From assembly GCA_019638385.1 (NCBI GenBank), contig JAHBTW010000005.1:248001-312000 (forward strand): DNA of 64,000 bases. Direction: 5' to 3'. Below are positions 53,325 through 63,851 of this stretch, in pieces. A model generated the notes under the pieces. It did no database searches and was not told the origin of the DNA. It saw only the letters and a list, made by a program, of their open reading frames with translations. The DNA comes from Saprospiraceae bacterium. GTDB lineage: Bacteria > Bacteroidota > Bacteroidia > Chitinophagales > Saprospiraceae. Every line of letters starts with the position of its first letter. Within the stretch, counting starts at the first letter, position 1. The position numbers were made by a program, and so were the translations under genes.

Positions 53325-53594
53325 TTACCAACTTGCTTTGGTGATGCCGGGGATTTTCCCGTCCAAAGCCATTTCACGAAACTTCACCCGACAGATGCCG
53401 AAGTGACGCATGTATCCTTTCGGGCGCCCGGTGAGGCCGCAACGGTTGTGAAGCCGGATGCGGTTGCTGTTACGGGGCAGTTTGTCCAACTCTTCCCATT
53501 TGCCTTCTTCTTTGAGTTGCTTGCGCAATTCCGAGTATTTAGCGACCATTTTGGTACGCTTTACTTCACGGGCGATAACTGATTTCTTTGCCAT
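53325..53594 (-). CDS. rpsN: 30S ribosomal protein S14 (uS14)
   Basis: The 89-residue protein [63 protein letters not shown] is the long zinc-independent form: only one Cys remains in the CxxC region. Position between rplE and rpsH is canonical. Confidence 0.95.
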   Translation of the reverse strand: MAKKSVIAREVKRTKMVAKYSELRKQLKEEGKWEELDKLPRNSNRIRLHNRCGLTGRPKGYMRHFGICRVKFREMALDGKIPGITKASW

Positions 53595-53603
53595 TTGCCG
53601 GTA

Positions 53604-54161
53604 TCAGTTTTTTTGGTTCTTGAAAGGCAGACCGAGGAGCTTGAGCAATGCCAGGGCTTCCTGATCGGTTTTTGCCGTAGTCACAAAGGTTATGTCCAAC
53701 CCGACGATCTTGTTGACCTTGTCGAGGTCAATCTCCGGGAAGATGATGTGTTCGGTCACACCCATTGAATAATTACCGCGGCCGTCGAAGCTTCTGTCAT
53801 TGATGCCCCGGAAGTCGCGTACACGCGGCAGGGCAACCGTAACGAGACGGTCGAGAAATTCGTACATGCGGTGGTCGCGCAGCGTGAGGCGAACGCCGAT
53901 CGGCATTCCTTCGCGCAATTTAAAGTTGGACACCGAACGCTTCGCTTTGGTCGGTACGGCTTTCTGGCCACCGATGAGCGTCAGTTCTGCGGCGGCGTTG
54001 TCCACCAATTTTTTGTCTTGGGTAGCCTCTCCAATACCTTGGTTGAGGCAAATCTTCACCAAGCGCGGCACTTCCATTATGGAACTGTATTGGAATTGCT
54101 CCATCAGTGCCGGTACCACTTCTTCGCGGTATTTTTTCTTGAATCTCGGTATATAACTCAT
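53604..54161 (-). CDS. rplE: 50S ribosomal protein L5 (uL5)
   Basis: The 5S rRNA-binding protein of 185 residues: [60 protein letters not shown] and the end [20 protein letters not shown]. The ATG at 54161 shares one base with the rplX stop (TGATG), so the two are translationally coupled. Confidence 0.95.
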   Translation of the reverse strand: MSYIPRFKKKYREEVVPALMEQFQYSSIMEVPRLVKICLNQGIGEATQDKKLVDNAAAELTLIGGQKAVPTKAKRSVSNFKLREGMPIGVRLTLRDHRMYEFLDRLVTVALPRVRDFRGINDRSFDGRGNYSMGVTEHIIFPEIDLDKVNKIVGLDITFVTTAKTDQEALALLKLLGLPFKNQKN

Positions 54162-54511
54162 CACTTGATAATTTCGCCGGATTTTTTAGAATAACGCACC
54201 AATTTACCGTCCTCCTCCTTACGACCGACACGCGTAGGCTCGCCGGTTTTGGGATCCACCAACATCAATTTTGACAAGTGGATGGGAGCGGGTTTTTCAA
54301 TGATACCGCCCTGCATGGTTTGTGTCGGCTTGGTGTGCCGTTTTACAATGTTCACTTGGTCCACGATGGCCCGACCTTCGTCGGGAAATACTTCCAGTAC
54401 CTCGCGAACTTTGCTCCTGTCTTTGTACGCTCCGCGAATGACCACAACTTTGTCGCCTTTCTTAATTTTGAGCTTCGGAGCGAAGCGTTTTTGCTGATTC
54501 TTGGCAGCCAT
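54161..54511 (-). CDS. rplX: 50S ribosomal protein L24 (uL24)
   Basis: A 116-residue assembly initiator with a KOW motif: [40 protein letters not shown] and [20 protein letters not shown]. Its end overlaps the start of rplE by one base. Confidence 0.95.
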   Translation of the reverse strand: MAAKNQQKRFAPKLKIKKGDKVVVIRGAYKDRSKVREVLEVFPDEGRAIVDQVNIVKRHTKPTQTMQGGIIEKPAPIHLSKLMLVDPKTGEPTRVGRKEEDGKLVRYSKKSGEIIK

Positions 54512-54559
54512 AGTATAAAGATTAAAAACAGCTTCTTAATGAGACGCCGGTGGTGTGCA

Positions 54560-54925
54560 TTAAAGCACTTCCGGAGCCAAAGACACAATGCGCATATAAT
54601 CGCGTTCCCGGAGTTCGCGTGCTACCGGACCGAATATCCGGGTGCCGCGCGGCTCGCCCTGGGCATTGAGCAGTACCACGGCGTTGTCGTCGAAGCGAAT
54701 ATAGGAGCCATCTTTACGACGAATCTCTTTCTTGGTGCGCACAACGACGGCTTTGGATACCGTTCCCTTTTTAATACCGCCTGGGCTGGCATCCTTAACG
54801 GACACGACGATCTGGTCGCCTACTGAGGCGTAACGCCGTTTCGAGCCACCCAAAACGCGGATGCACAAAACTTCTTTGGCGCCGCTGTTATCGGCTACTC
54901 GGAGCCTGGATTCCTGCTGGATCAT
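54560..54925 (-). CDS. rplN: 50S ribosomal protein L14 (uL14)
   Basis: The 121-residue protein [40 protein letters not shown] and [19 protein letters not shown] end ([20 protein letters not shown]) is L14. The first gene after rpsQ and the start of the spc-like block, 12 bases downstream. Confidence 0.96.
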   Translation of the reverse strand: MIQQESRLRVADNSGAKEVLCIRVLGGSKRRYASVGDQIVVSVKDASPGGIKKGTVSKAVVVRTKKEIRRKDGSYIRFDDNAVVLLNAQGEPRGTRIFGPVARELRERDYMRIVSLAPEVL

Positions 54926-54936
54926 GACACAAAATG

Positions 54937-55197
54937 TTATTTTGCTCTTTCAATAATTTCAACCAAGCGCCACCGCTTAAATTTGCTCAAGGGGCGGGTC
55001 TCCATGATTTTGACCAAATCACCGATGTTGCACTCGCCGGCTTCATCGTGGGCCAAAAACTTGTTCGATTTTCTTACGAATTTGCCATAGATAGGGTGCT
55101 TGAGCCTCCTCTCTACCGACACGGCAATGGTCTTGTCCATTTTATTACTGGTGACCACTCCGACTTTCGTTTTTCTTATTTTTCTTTCTTCCGTCAT
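54937..55197 (-). CDS. rpsQ: 30S ribosomal protein S17 (uS17)
   Basis: The 86-residue OB-fold protein: [40 protein letters not shown] and [20 protein letters not shown]. The ATG at 55197 begins [11 protein letters not shown]; a start nine codons upstream adds residues not seen in the family. Confidence 0.95.
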   Translation of the reverse strand: MTEERKIRKTKVGVVTSNKMDKTIAVSVERRLKHPIYGKFVRKSNKFLAHDEAGECNIGDLVKIMETRPLSKFKRWRLVEIIERAK

Positions 55198-55227
55198 GGT
55201 ATGGTGATTTTCAATACCCTGCATGTT

Positions 55228-55500
55228 TTAATTGCTTTTGCCTTTGCTGCTTCTGCGAAAGCGGATTTTCGAGCGTTTAGCCAATTCCTCGGCGCTCATG
55301 CCTGCCACCTCGCGACGGCGCATTTCCGTTTTCAGCCTTGAAATATCGCGACGCATTTCCCTCAATACCAGAGGGTTGTCTAAGCCTTTGATGGCGTGGT
55401 CAAAGCGCAGCTTTTGGTACTGGACTTCCAGTTGGTCCAACTCTCCTTCGAGATCGGCATCAGAGAACTCCTGTAATTCCAAAAATTTGTTGGTTGCCAT
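55228..55500 (-). CDS. rpmC: 50S ribosomal protein L29 (uL29)
   Basis: The 90-residue protein near the exit tunnel: DLEGELDQLEVQYQKLRFDH, NPLVLREMRRDISRLKTEMR. It is longer than the ~63-residue E. coli form by a basic tail ending LAKRSKIRFRRSSKGKSN, a possible rRNA-contacting extension. Confidence 0.92.
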   Translation of the reverse strand: MATNKFLELQEFSDADLEGELDQLEVQYQKLRFDHAIKGLDNPLVLREMRRDISRLKTEMRRREVAGMSAEELAKRSKIRFRRSSKGKSN

Positions 55501-55530
55501 TTCAAAAAAATTGAAAGATCACTAAACGTT

Positions 55531-55950
55531 TTACTCTTGATAATCGGGCCGTGTGATGGTTTTCGTCATCAGCGGCAATTTTTGGGCGGCGAGCCGCAGC
55601 GCTTCCGCAGCTATATCATAAGGCACGCCGTCCAGTTCAAACATGATGCGGCCCGGTTTGATTTGGGCTACCCAGTGGTCCAAAGAGCCTTTGCCCTTAC
55701 CCATCCGTACTTCCTGCGGTTTGGCCGTGATGGGCTTGTCCGGGAAAATGCGAATCCAAACTTTTCCTTCCCGTTTCATGTAACGGGTCATTGCGATACG
55801 AGCAGCTTCAATCTGGCGGTTGGTCAACCGGCCACCGGTGACGGCCTTGAGGCCCACCGAACCGAAAGCAATGGTACTGCCGCGATTGGCATTACCGTTG
55901 TTTCTACCCTTTTGCTGCTTCCGATATTTTGTTCTTTTTGGCTGTAACAT
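55531..55950 (-). CDS. rplP: 50S ribosomal protein L16 (uL16)
   Basis: A 139-residue protein at the A-site tRNA elbow: [60 protein letters not shown] and [22 protein letters not shown] [20 protein letters not shown]. Canonical place between rpsC and rpmC. Confidence 0.96.
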   Translation of the reverse strand: MLQPKRTKYRKQQKGRNNGNANRGSTIAFGSVGLKAVTGGRLTNRQIEAARIAMTRYMKREGKVWIRIFPDKPITAKPQEVRMGKGKGSLDHWVAQIKPGRIMFELDGVPYDIAAEALRLAAQKLPLMTKTITRPDYQE

Positions 55951-56035
55951 GGCTTGCTATTGTTTGACCTTTCGCCGCTTTTCGTACCCCTTAGGGAAAA
56001 GTTGCGCAAAGGTAAGGCAATGTTGACAATAAATC

Positions 56036-56866
56036 CTAACGTCTTTTCTGATTTCTTCTTGCGGCGCCGCCTTCACCTCTTTCCTTGCGTTCGCCACCGC
56101 GTCCGCCACCGTCTCTGCGATCACCGCGTCCACCGCCGTCTCTGCGTTCGCCGCGTTCCGGCCGTCCTGATCCGGAGCGTTCTTTACCGCCCGGTACGGT
56201 TTCTTTTTTCGTGACGCCGATGTTGGGGCTGAGGTCGCGCTTGCCGAATACTTCGCCTTTACACAACCACACTTTGATGCCGATTTTACCGTAAACGGTT
56301 TGGGCCTCTCTCAATGCGTAGTCAATATCGGCGCGGAAAGTATGCAAAGGCGTGCGGCCATCTTTGAACTCTTCGGTACGCGACATTTCAGCGCCGTTCA
56401 AACGACCGGAAATGCGTACTTTGATGCCTTCGGCGCCGGCACGCATGGTTGACTGAATGGCAGTTTTGATGGCGCGGCGGTAATTGATACGCGCTTCGAG
56501 CTGCTTGGCAATTGACTCCGATACGATAGCGGCATCCATTTCCGGCTTGCGGATTTCCACAATATTGATTTGGGAATCCTTTCCGGTGAGCTTTTTGAGT
56601 TCTTCCCGGATGCGATCTACCTCCTGGCCGCCCTTGCCGATAATGATACCGGGGCGGGAGGTATGGATGGTCACCGTTATCCGCTTGAGTGTGCGCTCAA
56701 TAATGATGCGAGCTATGCCGCCTTTAGCAATACGGGCATTGAGGTAGGTGCGGATGCGCTCATCCTCGACCACTTTTTGTCCGAAGTCTTTACCCCCGAA
56801 CCAGTTGGAATCCCATCCCCGGATGATACCGAGTCTATTGCCTATTGGATTTGTCTTCTGACCCAT
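56036..56866 (-). CDS. rpsC: 30S ribosomal protein S3 (uS3) with RGG-rich tail
   Basis: The first ~210 residues are normal S3: [20 protein letters not shown], the KH domain with [20 protein letters not shown], and [24 protein letters not shown] [20 protein letters not shown]. After KRDLSPNIG comes a ~65-residue, low-complexity tail of repeated [24 protein letters not shown] units. RGG tails bind RNA. The total of 276 residues exceeds the usual 220-250. The repeat tract could vary in length between strains. Confidence 0.95.
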   Translation of the reverse strand: MGQKTNPIGNRLGIIRGWDSNWFGGKDFGQKVVEDERIRTYLNARIAKGGIARIIIERTLKRITVTIHTSRPGIIIGKGGQEVDRIREELKKLTGKDSQINIVEIRKPEMDAAIVSESIAKQLEARINYRRAIKTAIQSTMRAGAEGIKVRISGRLNGAEMSRTEEFKDGRTPLHTFRADIDYALREAQTVYGKIGIKVWLCKGEVFGKRDLSPNIGVTKKETVPGGKERSGSGRPERGERRDGGGRGDRRDGGGRGGERKERGEGGAARRNQKRR

Positions 56867-56883
56867 AATAGCGTATTAAAAGC

Positions 56884-57285
56884 TTAATCGTTGTCGTTTT
56901 CTACTGCGCCTGCCGCTTCTACCAGTTCATTGGTTAATGCAATGCGGTTTTCCACAATGATGGTTGCGTGGCAGGTACGTTTGCGAATGCGATGCGCGCG
57001 GCCGTGCGGAGCCGGGCGAAAGCGCTTGAGGAACGCGCCCTCGTCAACGAGGGCCGTTTTGATGTAGAGTTCAAAGTCATCGGCATTTTCTGCACCGTCG
57101 AGCTTGTTCTCCCAGTTGGCAATAGCCGATACCAGCACTTTTTCCAACCAGGAAGCGGATTCCCGCTTGGTAAAGCGGAGAATATCCAATGCCTGATTTA
57201 CATTTTTGCCGCGGATGTTGTCCATCACCAACCGCATTTTACGAGCCGACATCGGGCAGTTTTTCAATTTGGCTACTGCTTCCAT
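56884..57285 (-). CDS. rplV: 50S ribosomal protein L22 (uL22)
   Basis: The 133-residue tunnel protein: MEAVAKLKNCPMSARKMRLV, MDNIRGKNVNQALDILRFTK, and the beta-hairpin region ending AHRIRKRTCHATIIVENRIA. Placed between rpsS and rpsC as usual. Confidence 0.95.
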   Translation of the reverse strand: MEAVAKLKNCPMSARKMRLVMDNIRGKNVNQALDILRFTKRESASWLEKVLVSAIANWENKLDGAENADDFELYIKTALVDEGAFLKRFRPAPHGRAHRIRKRTCHATIIVENRIALTNELVEAAGAVENDND

Positions 57286-57355
57286 TTTACTTCAATTTTC
57301 GAAGATTAAGACGGTACCTGCATCATAACAGTATGAGACAAGCGCGCCGATACTT

Positions 57356-57625
57356 TTATTTTTTACGGTTGCCGGAGTGACCTCTGAAGTTGCGGGTAGG
57401 TGCGAATTCGCCGAGCTTGTGTCCCACCATGTTTTCTGTGACGTACACAGGCACAAAGGTTTTTCCGTTATGAACCGCGATGGTTTCACCCACCATATCA
57501 GGGATAATCATGGAAGCACGCGACCACGTTTTGATCACCGATTTTTTGTTAGACTCTTTAGCCTTGTGTACTTTCTCCAAAAGTTTGTGAAAAATGTACG
57601 GGCCTTTTTTAATTGATCTTGCCAT
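57356..57625 (-). CDS. rpsS: 30S ribosomal protein S19 (uS19)
   Basis: The 89-residue head protein: [60 protein letters not shown] and [17 protein letters not shown]. Canonical position after rplB. Confidence 0.96.
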   Translation of the reverse strand: MARSIKKGPYIFHKLLEKVHKAKESNKKSVIKTWSRASMIIPDMVGETIAVHNGKTFVPVYVTENMVGHKLGEFAPTRNFRGHSGNRKK

Positions 57626-57655
57626 GTTGACGATCCGGTTTTGTTGTTCTGACCG

Positions 57656-58492
57656 TTATTTTTTATTCGACGTTTTCCTTCTTGAAATGATCAGCTTAGA
57701 CGAATCCTTCTTGGGATTGCGCGTCTTGTAGCCTTTGGCCGGCATACCGTTGCGGGAACGGGGGTGCCCACCGGAAGCGCGACCTTCGCCACCGCCCATT
57801 GGGTGATCTACCGGGTTCATGGCTACGCCGCGAACGCGGGGCCGGCGACCGAGCCAACGGCTGCGACCTGCTTTGCCCGATACGACCAGGCTGTGGTCGG
57901 GGTTGGATGCTACGCCGACCGTTGCTTTACAAGTGAGCAGTATCCGGCGGAATTCTCCGGAGGGCAGGCGCACAGAACCGTATTTGCCTTCCCGACCGGT
58001 AAACACTGCATAAGTACCTGCGCTGCGGGCCAATGCGGCGCCTTTGCCGGGCTGCATTTCAATGGCGTGAATTTCAGCGCCGAGCGGCAATTCGCTCAGG
58101 AACATTGCATTACCGACCGTAGGCGTTACACCGGCGCCCGATTGCACCGTGGCGCCTACTTTGAGGCCGTGCGGAGCAATGATGTAGCGCTTTTCGCCAT
58201 CCTGATATTGGAGCAACGCGATGAATGCCGTGCGGTTGGGGTCGTATTCGATACTAACCACCGTAGCAGGAACGCCATCTTTATTGCGCTTAAAGTCAAT
58301 GATGCGATAGCGGCGCTTGTGGCCGCCGCCGCGCTGGCGCATGGTAAGATGGCCGCTGCTGTTGCGTCCGCCCGACTTTTTGATCGGCGCCAACAAACTC
58401 TTTTCCGGCTTGTCGGTGGTAATTTCCGCAAAGGTATTACCCACCTTGTGACGGGTGCCGGGTGTAATCGGATTAAATTTCCTAACTGCCAT
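57656..58492 (-). CDS. rplB: 50S ribosomal protein L2 (uL2)
   Basis: The 278-residue peptidyl-transferase-centre protein: [60 protein letters not shown] and the functional loop [20 protein letters not shown] containing the key His. Complete and of normal length. Confidence 0.97.
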   Translation of the reverse strand: MAVRKFNPITPGTRHKVGNTFAEITTDKPEKSLLAPIKKSGGRNSSGHLTMRQRGGGHKRRYRIIDFKRNKDGVPATVVSIEYDPNRTAFIALLQYQDGEKRYIIAPHGLKVGATVQSGAGVTPTVGNAMFLSELPLGAEIHAIEMQPGKGAALARSAGTYAVFTGREGKYGSVRLPSGEFRRILLTCKATVGVASNPDHSLVVSGKAGRSRWLGRRPRVRGVAMNPVDHPMGGGEGRASGGHPRSRNGMPAKGYKTRNPKKDSSKLIISRRKTSNKK

Positions 58493-58539
58493 GTCGTACA
58501 GTTTTTGATACCATTTCAGCGCCGGAAACCGGCTGCGAA

Positions 58540-58836
58540 TCAGATATTGCCAAACAAATCAATTTCTTCTCCTTTCGCCAAGGTCACAATCGCCTTTTTA
58601 TAGGCGGGCTTGCTCCCGCGAATCACTCCTGTTTTGGAGCTACGGTTTTTCGTTTTGCCAGGAATAACCGTTGTGTTTACTGCCTCTACGGCCACGTTGT
58701 ATATTAGCTCCACCGCCTTCCTGATTTCTACCTTATTCACTTTCCGGTCCACGATGAACGTGTACTGATTGAGTTTTTCAGATAGCCCATCAGCCTTTTC
58801 AGTGAGGATGGGTTTTATAAGCACTGTCTTTCCCAT
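58540..58836 (-). CDS. rplW: 50S ribosomal protein L23 (uL23)
   Basis: The 98-residue protein at the tunnel exit: [60 protein letters not shown]. It docks trigger factor and SRP. It lies between rplD and rplB. Confidence 0.95.
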   Translation of the reverse strand: MGKTVLIKPILTEKADGLSEKLNQYTFIVDRKVNKVEIRKAVELIYNVAVEAVNTTVIPGKTKNRSSKTGVIRGSKPAYKKAIVTLAKGEEIDLFGNI

Positions 58837-58874
58837 GTTGTCATATTTTTGACGCGGCCCTGAGGCAGACGCGA

Positions 58875-59501
58875 TTATGCCAATGATTGTTTGATCTTCT
58901 CAATTGCGCCTTCCGCCAAAATAAGCGTGTGCGCTTTCAGTATCTCGTATGTATTGAGATCGGCTGCGCTCACGATGGCAGCTTCCTGCAAGTTGCGGCC
59001 CGACAGATACACCTGTTGCTCGTAGTCGGCAGTTACCAACAAAGTCTTGTGGTCTGCTACCGACAGTTTTGCCAGGATATCTTTGAAGGCTTTGGTCTTC
59101 GGCGATTCGAAAGAAAAATCTTCCACCACCAGAATCCGGCTGTCGGCTGCTTTACTCGAAAGAGCAGATTTGCGCGCCAAACGCTTCACCTTCTTGTTGA
59201 GCTTTTGGCTGTAGTCGCGCGGCCTTGGGCCGAATATGCGCGCTCCACCGTGGAAAAGCGGGCTGTTGATGTCGCCTTTACGCGATCCGCCCGTGCCTTT
59301 TTGGCGATGCAACTTGCGGGTGGAGCCGGTCATTTCACTGCGCTCCTTTGCTTTGTGCGTGCCTTGGCGCTGGTTGGCCAGGTACTGCTTCACGGCCAGA
59401 TATACCACATGCTCGTTCGGCTCAATACCGAAAATGCTGTCCGGTAGTTCTACCGATCTGCCCGTTTGCTGGCCTTCTATATTTAGAACTTCAATTTTCA
59501 T
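58875..59501 (-). CDS. rplD: 50S ribosomal protein L4 (uL4)
   Basis: The 208-residue protein reads MKIEVLNIEGQQTGRSVELP, AVKQYLANQRQGTHKAKERS, RKLHRQKGTGGSRKGDINSP and GGARIFGPRPRDYSQKLNKK, the extended tunnel loop. In E. coli L4 also represses the S10 operon. A structured leader before rplC (60139-60314) would be a place for such control. Confidence 0.96.
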   Translation of the reverse strand: MKIEVLNIEGQQTGRSVELPDSIFGIEPNEHVVYLAVKQYLANQRQGTHKAKERSEMTGSTRKLHRQKGTGGSRKGDINSPLFHGGARIFGPRPRDYSQKLNKKVKRLARKSALSSKAADSRILVVEDFSFESPKTKAFKDILAKLSVADHKTLLVTADYEQQVYLSGRNLQEAAIVSAADLNTYEILKAHTLILAEGAIEKIKQSLA

Positions 59502-59511
59502 GGCAGTTCAT

Positions 59512-60138
59512 TTACTTTTTTTCAAGAATAACGATAGAACCGTTGTGACCCGGAATAGCGCCTTTCACCAGAATGAGGTTTTGTTCGGGGAATATCTTCA
59601 CCACCTTGAGGTTGCGAATTTTAATCCTCGTTCCACCGTCGCGACCGGCCATGCGCATGCCTTTGAATACTTTAGCCGGATACGAAGCAGCGCCGATAGA
59701 ACCCGGAGCGCGTCCCCGGTTGTGCTGGCCGTGGGTTTGGCCTCCGACACCGCTAAAGCCGTGCCGTTTCACCACACCCTGAAAGCCTTTACCTTTAGAA
59801 GTACCTACGGCGCTCACTTTGTCGCCTTCCTGGAATACTTCGTCCACCTTCACCAAATCGCCGAGCGTTTTGGCGCCGATATTGAAGCCCCGAAACTCAA
59901 CTACTTTGCGTTTAGAGCCGGTACCTGCCTTTTTGAAGTGCCCCTGCATCGGCTTGGGCGTATTCTTATCTTTGGCATCACCGAAGCCCATCTGGATGGC
60001 GAAGTAGCCGTCAGAGTCTTCCGTTTTTACCTGCGTAACGATGCAGGGACCTGCCTCGATTACTGTGCAGGCTACGTTGCGGCCGGTGTTGTCGAAAACA
60101 CTGGTCATTCCGACTTTCTTTCCGATAATTCCGTTCAT
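59512..60138 (-). CDS. rplC: 50S ribosomal protein L3 (uL3)
   Basis: The 208-residue assembly protein: [40 protein letters not shown] and [20 protein letters not shown] with the Gln that is methylated in E. coli. It begins a block after a 176-base leader and runs into rplD with 10 bases between. Confidence 0.96.
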   Translation of the reverse strand: MNGIIGKKVGMTSVFDNTGRNVACTVIEAGPCIVTQVKTEDSDGYFAIQMGFGDAKDKNTPKPMQGHFKKAGTGSKRKVVEFRGFNIGAKTLGDLVKVDEVFQEGDKVSAVGTSKGKGFQGVVKRHGFSGVGGQTHGQHNRGRAPGSIGAASYPAKVFKGMRMAGRDGGTRIKIRNLKVVKIFPEQNLILVKGAIPGHNGSIVILEKK

Positions 60139-60314
60139 CGGTTGGTTATTTAATTATGACTGAAACCCGAAGGCGCCGGGGCATCGGTAGCACAGCGCAC
60201 AAATGCGCCTATGAGCAGGCAAAAGGGCAGCCGAAAAGCAGCCATTTTACACCTTGATACCGATTTGACGACGGCCTCGAAGGGCGCTTGTCAGCAAATT
60301 AATGTTTAATCAGA
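60139..60314 (-). promoter_or_regulatory. Leader between rpsJ and rplC
   Basis: This gap has no gene. On the minus strand it holds GGCGCATTTGTGCGC, a GCGCA/TGCGC hairpin at about 60200-60215, and CCGGCGCCTTCGG near 60158-60171. It may carry an autoregulatory site for L3/L4 operon expression or an internal promoter, which I cannot prove. Confidence 0.3.
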
Positions 60315-60623
60315 TCACGTCAACTTCACTTGGATGTCCACACCGCTGGGCAATTCCAATTTCGATAATGCGTCCACTGTCTTTTGGGTGGGCGTGTAGA
60401 TTTCGATAAGACGTTTGTGCGTACGCAACTGGAACTGCTCACGAGATTTTTTGTTGACGTGCGGAGAACGGAGCACTGTGAACACTTTCTTCTCGGTGGG
60501 CAGCGGAATCGGTCCGGTCACGACAGCACCGCTATTGCGGACCGTCTTCACGATCTTCTCCGTTGACTTATCAACCAGATTGTGGTCGTAAGAACGAAGT
60601 TTGATTCTGATCTTTTGATTCAT
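60315..60623 (-). CDS. rpsJ: 30S ribosomal protein S10 (uS10)
   Basis: The 102-residue protein: [60 protein letters not shown]. The ATG at 60623 is chosen; an upstream start adds twelve unrelated residues. It follows fusA directly, without tuf, which lies elsewhere. Confidence 0.96.
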   Translation of the reverse strand: MNQKIRIKLRSYDHNLVDKSTEKIVKTVRNSGAVVTGPIPLPTEKKVFTVLRSPHVNKKSREQFQLRTHKRLIEIYTPTQKTVDALSKLELPSGVDIQVKLT

Positions 60624-60683
60624 ACCTAAAAACCGTTTAAAAAGAAGCGCTTCGGGCACATGACCCGAAACGCATTGATTTTC

Positions 60684-62819
60684 TTATACTTTAGCTACAC
60701 CTTTCGCTTTTTCAATCACTTCTTTGGCAACGCCTGCGGGCGCCTCGGCATAGTGCGAGAACTCCATGGTGGAGCTGGCGCGGCCGGAAGTGATGGTGCG
60801 AAGCTGGGTTACGTAGCCGAACATTTCAGAGAGCGGTACTTCCGCCTGAATAACAATGGCGCCGCCGATGCGAGGCTCTTGTCCTTTGGGTAAGCCGCGG
60901 CGACGGTTGAGGTCGCCGATAACGGGACCTACATATTCTTCGGGAGTAACAACTTCGAGTTTCATGATAGGCTCCATGAGCACCGGGCGAGCTTTGACCG
61001 CCGCTGCGCGGAAACCTTCTTTGGCGCAAAGCTCGAAAGCAATGGGCTTGGAGTCCACCGCGTGCATGGAGCCGTCAAAAACGCGCACTTTCATGCTATC
61101 TATGGAGTAGCCGGCAAGAATGCCGTTGCCCATCATCGCTTTGAACCCGTCTTGAATAGGCTTCGCGTAGTTCTTATCAATAGAGCCGCCCACGATCGCC
61201 CAAACGAATTGGAGCTTCGTTTTGCCGCTCTTGAAGTCTTCGGTTTCCAAGAAATCCGGGTCGGCAGGGCCGAGTTCGAATTCCATGTCGGCGAAGAGAC
61301 CCGAACCACCGGTTTGCTTCTTGAGGCGTTCGCGGTGGGTAACGGCCGTCGTGAGGGATTCTTTGTAGTTTACCTGCGGAGCGCCCTGGTTGCATTCCAC
61401 TTTGAATTCACGGCGGAGGCGGTCCACGATGATTTCGAGATGCAACTCGCCCATACCGCTGATGACGGTTTGGTTGGTGTCTTCGTCATAACGAACGCGG
61501 AAAGTGGGGTCTTCTTCGGCGAGTTTGGCCAGAGCCATACCGAGTTTGTCCAATTCTTTCTGCGACTTGGGTTCTACTGCCACCGCGATAACCGGTTCGG
61601 GGAAGACCATGCTCTCCAGAACGATGGGTTTGTCGAGGTCGCAAAGCGTATCACCGGTGCGAATGTCTTTGAATCCTACGGCAGCGGCGATATCGCCTGC
61701 TTCCACACGATCAATGGCATTTTGCTTATTGGCGTGCATTTGATAGAGCCGCGAGATGCGCTCTTTAGAGTCTGAACGAGAATTATAAACATAAGAACCT
61801 GCATCCAGTGCGCCGGAGTAAACCCGCATGAAAGCCAAACGGCCCACATAAGGATCGGTTGCAATTTTGAACGCAAGGGCTGCAAACGGTTCAGTGACAG
61901 ATGGTTGACGCGTTTCTTCTTTTTCCGTTTTGGGATTGATACCGGTGATGGCATCCACATCCATCGGGGAGGGCAAGAAGGCGCAAACAGCATCCAGTAC
62001 GGCTTGTACGCCTTTGTTTTTGAATGCCGTGCCGCACATCATGGGCACAAATTTCATATCAATTACCGCAGCGCGGATAGCAGCGCGCATTTCGTTGGCA
62101 GAGATGGAGTTCGGATCTTCAAAGAACTTCTCCATAAGCGCCTCGTCATACACGGCCACTTCTTCTACGAGCTTGGCGCGCCATTCATGAACGGTGTCCA
62201 CCAAGTCTTCCGGAATCGGAATAACTTCATATGTCATACCGGCATCGCTTTCATTCCAGATGATGGCCTCGTTCGTAATAAGGTCCACCACACCGCGGAA
62301 TTTTTCTTCGGAACCGATGGGTACCTGAAGCGGAATGGCGTTAGAGCCGAGTTTGGTGCGCACGTCGTTGACCACGCTAAAGAAGTCAGCGCCGTTGCGG
62401 TCCATTTTATTGACGAACCCGATACGGGGAACTTTGTAGTTGTCGGCAAGGCGCCAGTTGGTTTCCGACTGCGGTTCCACACCGGAAACAGCGCAGAAAA
62501 GAAACACCAGCCCGTCGAGAACGCGCAGGGAGCGGTTTACTTCTACGGTAAAGTCAACGTGGCCGGGCGTATCAATGATGTTGACAGTATATTCTTTTTC
62601 TTTCCAACGCCAGGCAGTTTTGGTAGCAGCAGAGGTAATGGTAATACCGCGCTCCTGCTCTTGCTCCATCCAGTCCATAGTAGCGGCGCCATCGTGTACT
62701 TCACCGATTTTGTGGGTAAGGCCGGTGTAGTACAATACACGCTCCGTGGTAGTGGTTTTACCAGCGTCAATGTGAGCGGCGATGCCGATGTTTCTTGTGA
62801 ATTTAAGATCCTTGCTCAT
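60684..62819 (-). CDS. fusA: Elongation factor G
   Basis: The 711-residue GTPase translocates tRNA-mRNA on the ribosome. G motifs: [20 protein letters not shown], the switch region [30 protein letters not shown] and [11 protein letters not shown]. Domain IV and V regions are present ([39 protein letters not shown]). Complete. It lies between rpsG and rpsJ; the gap to rpsJ is 60 bases. Confidence 0.97.
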   Translation of the reverse strand: MSKDLKFTRNIGIAAHIDAGKTTTTERVLYYTGLTHKIGEVHDGAATMDWMEQEQERGITITSAATKTAWRWKEKEYTVNIIDTPGHVDFTVEVNRSLRVLDGLVFLFCAVSGVEPQSETNWRLADNYKVPRIGFVNKMDRNGADFFSVVNDVRTKLGSNAIPLQVPIGSEEKFRGVVDLITNEAIIWNESDAGMTYEVIPIPEDLVDTVHEWRAKLVEEVAVYDEALMEKFFEDPNSISANEMRAAIRAAVIDMKFVPMMCGTAFKNKGVQAVLDAVCAFLPSPMDVDAITGINPKTEKEETRQPSVTEPFAALAFKIATDPYVGRLAFMRVYSGALDAGSYVYNSRSDSKERISRLYQMHANKQNAIDRVEAGDIAAAVGFKDIRTGDTLCDLDKPIVLESMVFPEPVIAVAVEPKSQKELDKLGMALAKLAEEDPTFRVRYDEDTNQTVISGMGELHLEIIVDRLRREFKVECNQGAPQVNYKESLTTAVTHRERLKKQTGGSGLFADMEFELGPADPDFLETEDFKSGKTKLQFVWAIVGGSIDKNYAKPIQDGFKAMMGNGILAGYSIDSMKVRVFDGSMHAVDSKPIAFELCAKEGFRAAAVKARPVLMEPIMKLEVVTPEEYVGPVIGDLNRRRGLPKGQEPRIGGAIVIQAEVPLSEMFGYVTQLRTITSGRASSTMEFSHYAEAPAGVAKEVIEKAKGVAKV

Positions 62820-62860
62820 GGCTGTCAGAAGATGAATTTACTGTTTTAGTTATCGTTGCT

Positions 62861-63331
62861 TTACACTTTGAAGTGAGCAAATGCACGGTTGGCTTCGGCC
62901 ATTTTGTGCATATCCTCTTTCCGTTTTACTGCGGCGCCTTCGCCTTTGCTCGCTGCAATCACTTCGGCGGCGAGGCGGTCGGCCATGCCTTTACCGCTGC
63001 GTTGGCGGGCAAACTTGATGAGCCACTTCATACCGATGGATACTTTGCGCTTGGCGCGGATTTCGGTAGGGATTTGGAAGGTGGCGCCGCCTATACGACG
63101 GCTGCGCACTTCCACCTGCGGCATTACGTTATTGAGCGCTTTCTTCCACAGGGCATGCACATCGTCCGTACCGGTGCGTTGTGCTACGAGGTCCATGGCA
63201 TTATAAAAGAGTTCGAAGGCAGTACTTTTTTTGCCTTCCCACATCAAATTGTTGACGAACTGCGTGACCATCGGATCGGAATAGCGGGGATCCGGAGCAG
63301 TAATTCTTAATTTTGGTTTTCTTTTCCTCAT
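62861..63331 (-). CDS. rpsG: 30S ribosomal protein S7 (uS7)
   Basis: The 156-residue head nucleating protein: [60 protein letters not shown] and the C-terminal [16 protein letters not shown]. Placed between rpsL and fusA as in the str operon. Confidence 0.97.
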   Translation of the reverse strand: MRKRKPKLRITAPDPRYSDPMVTQFVNNLMWEGKKSTAFELFYNAMDLVAQRTGTDDVHALWKKALNNVMPQVEVRSRRIGGATFQIPTEIRAKRKVSIGMKWLIKFARQRSGKGMADRLAAEVIAASKGEGAAVKRKEDMHKMAEANRAFAHFKV

Positions 63332-63360
63332 GTCAGCGGTGCTTTGTAGTGCCGGCTAAA

Positions 63361-63735
63361 TTATTTTTTAGGACGTTTGGTACCGTAGTGCGAACGGCTC
63401 TTCTTGCGGTTGTTTACCCCTTGCGTATCGAGGGCGCCGCGCACAATAGTGTAGCGCACACCGGGAAGGTCTTTCACCCTGCCGCCGGCCACGAGTACGA
63501 TGGAGTGTTCCTGCAAGTTGTGGCCTTCTCCCGGGATGTAAGCAATCACTTCAATCTGGTTGGTGAGGCGCACTTTGGCCACTTTACGCAATGCAGAGTT
63601 CGGCTTCTTAGGCGTAGTGGTATATACTTTGGTGCAAACGCCGCGTTTCTGCGGACAGGAGTCCAAAGCGCGGGATTTGCTCTTATACACCACTTTTTCC
63701 CTGCCGTGACGCACTAATTGATTAATAGTAGGCAT
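63361..63735 (-). CDS. rpsL: 30S ribosomal protein S12 (uS12)
   Basis: The 124-residue decoding-centre protein: [40 protein letters not shown] with the wild-type Lys residues linked to streptomycin sensitivity, and [20 protein letters not shown]. It is the first gene of the str-like operon, with a promoter at 63819-63851. Confidence 0.97.
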   Translation of the reverse strand: MPTINQLVRHGREKVVYKSKSRALDSCPQKRGVCTKVYTTTPKKPNSALRKVAKVRLTNQIEVIAYIPGEGHNLQEHSIVLVAGGRVKDLPGVRYTIVRGALDTQGVNNRKKSRSHYGTKRPKK

Positions 63736-63818
63736 ACGTCCTTGTTTCTATGCTGTTGAAATCGTTGATTCTCTTGATTTTGCTTCTTTGAAGAACATGC
63801 CTTTTCCAGAAGCGAGTG

Positions 63819-63851
63819 CAAAGGTACATACTTTCCTTTCATTTCACCAAG
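63819..63851 (-). promoter_or_regulatory. Promoter of the rpsL-led ribosomal operon
   Basis: Minus-strand CTTG (63851-63848) is 21 bases from TACCTTTG (63826-63819), a perfect -7 box. The leader of about 75 bases to the rpsL ATG shows no strong structure. The remaining 63852-64000 holds no gene I can support; an AT-rich tract at 63858-63875 sits upstream of the promoter. Confidence 0.7.

Noticed and set aside
57764..58603. 279-codon open frame on the plus strand over rplB
   Set aside because: Antisense to L2; no homology pattern of its own.
61905..62849. 314-codon open frame on the plus strand over fusA
   Set aside because: Antisense to EF-G, whose motifs are all intact; no ribosome-binding or promoter signal.
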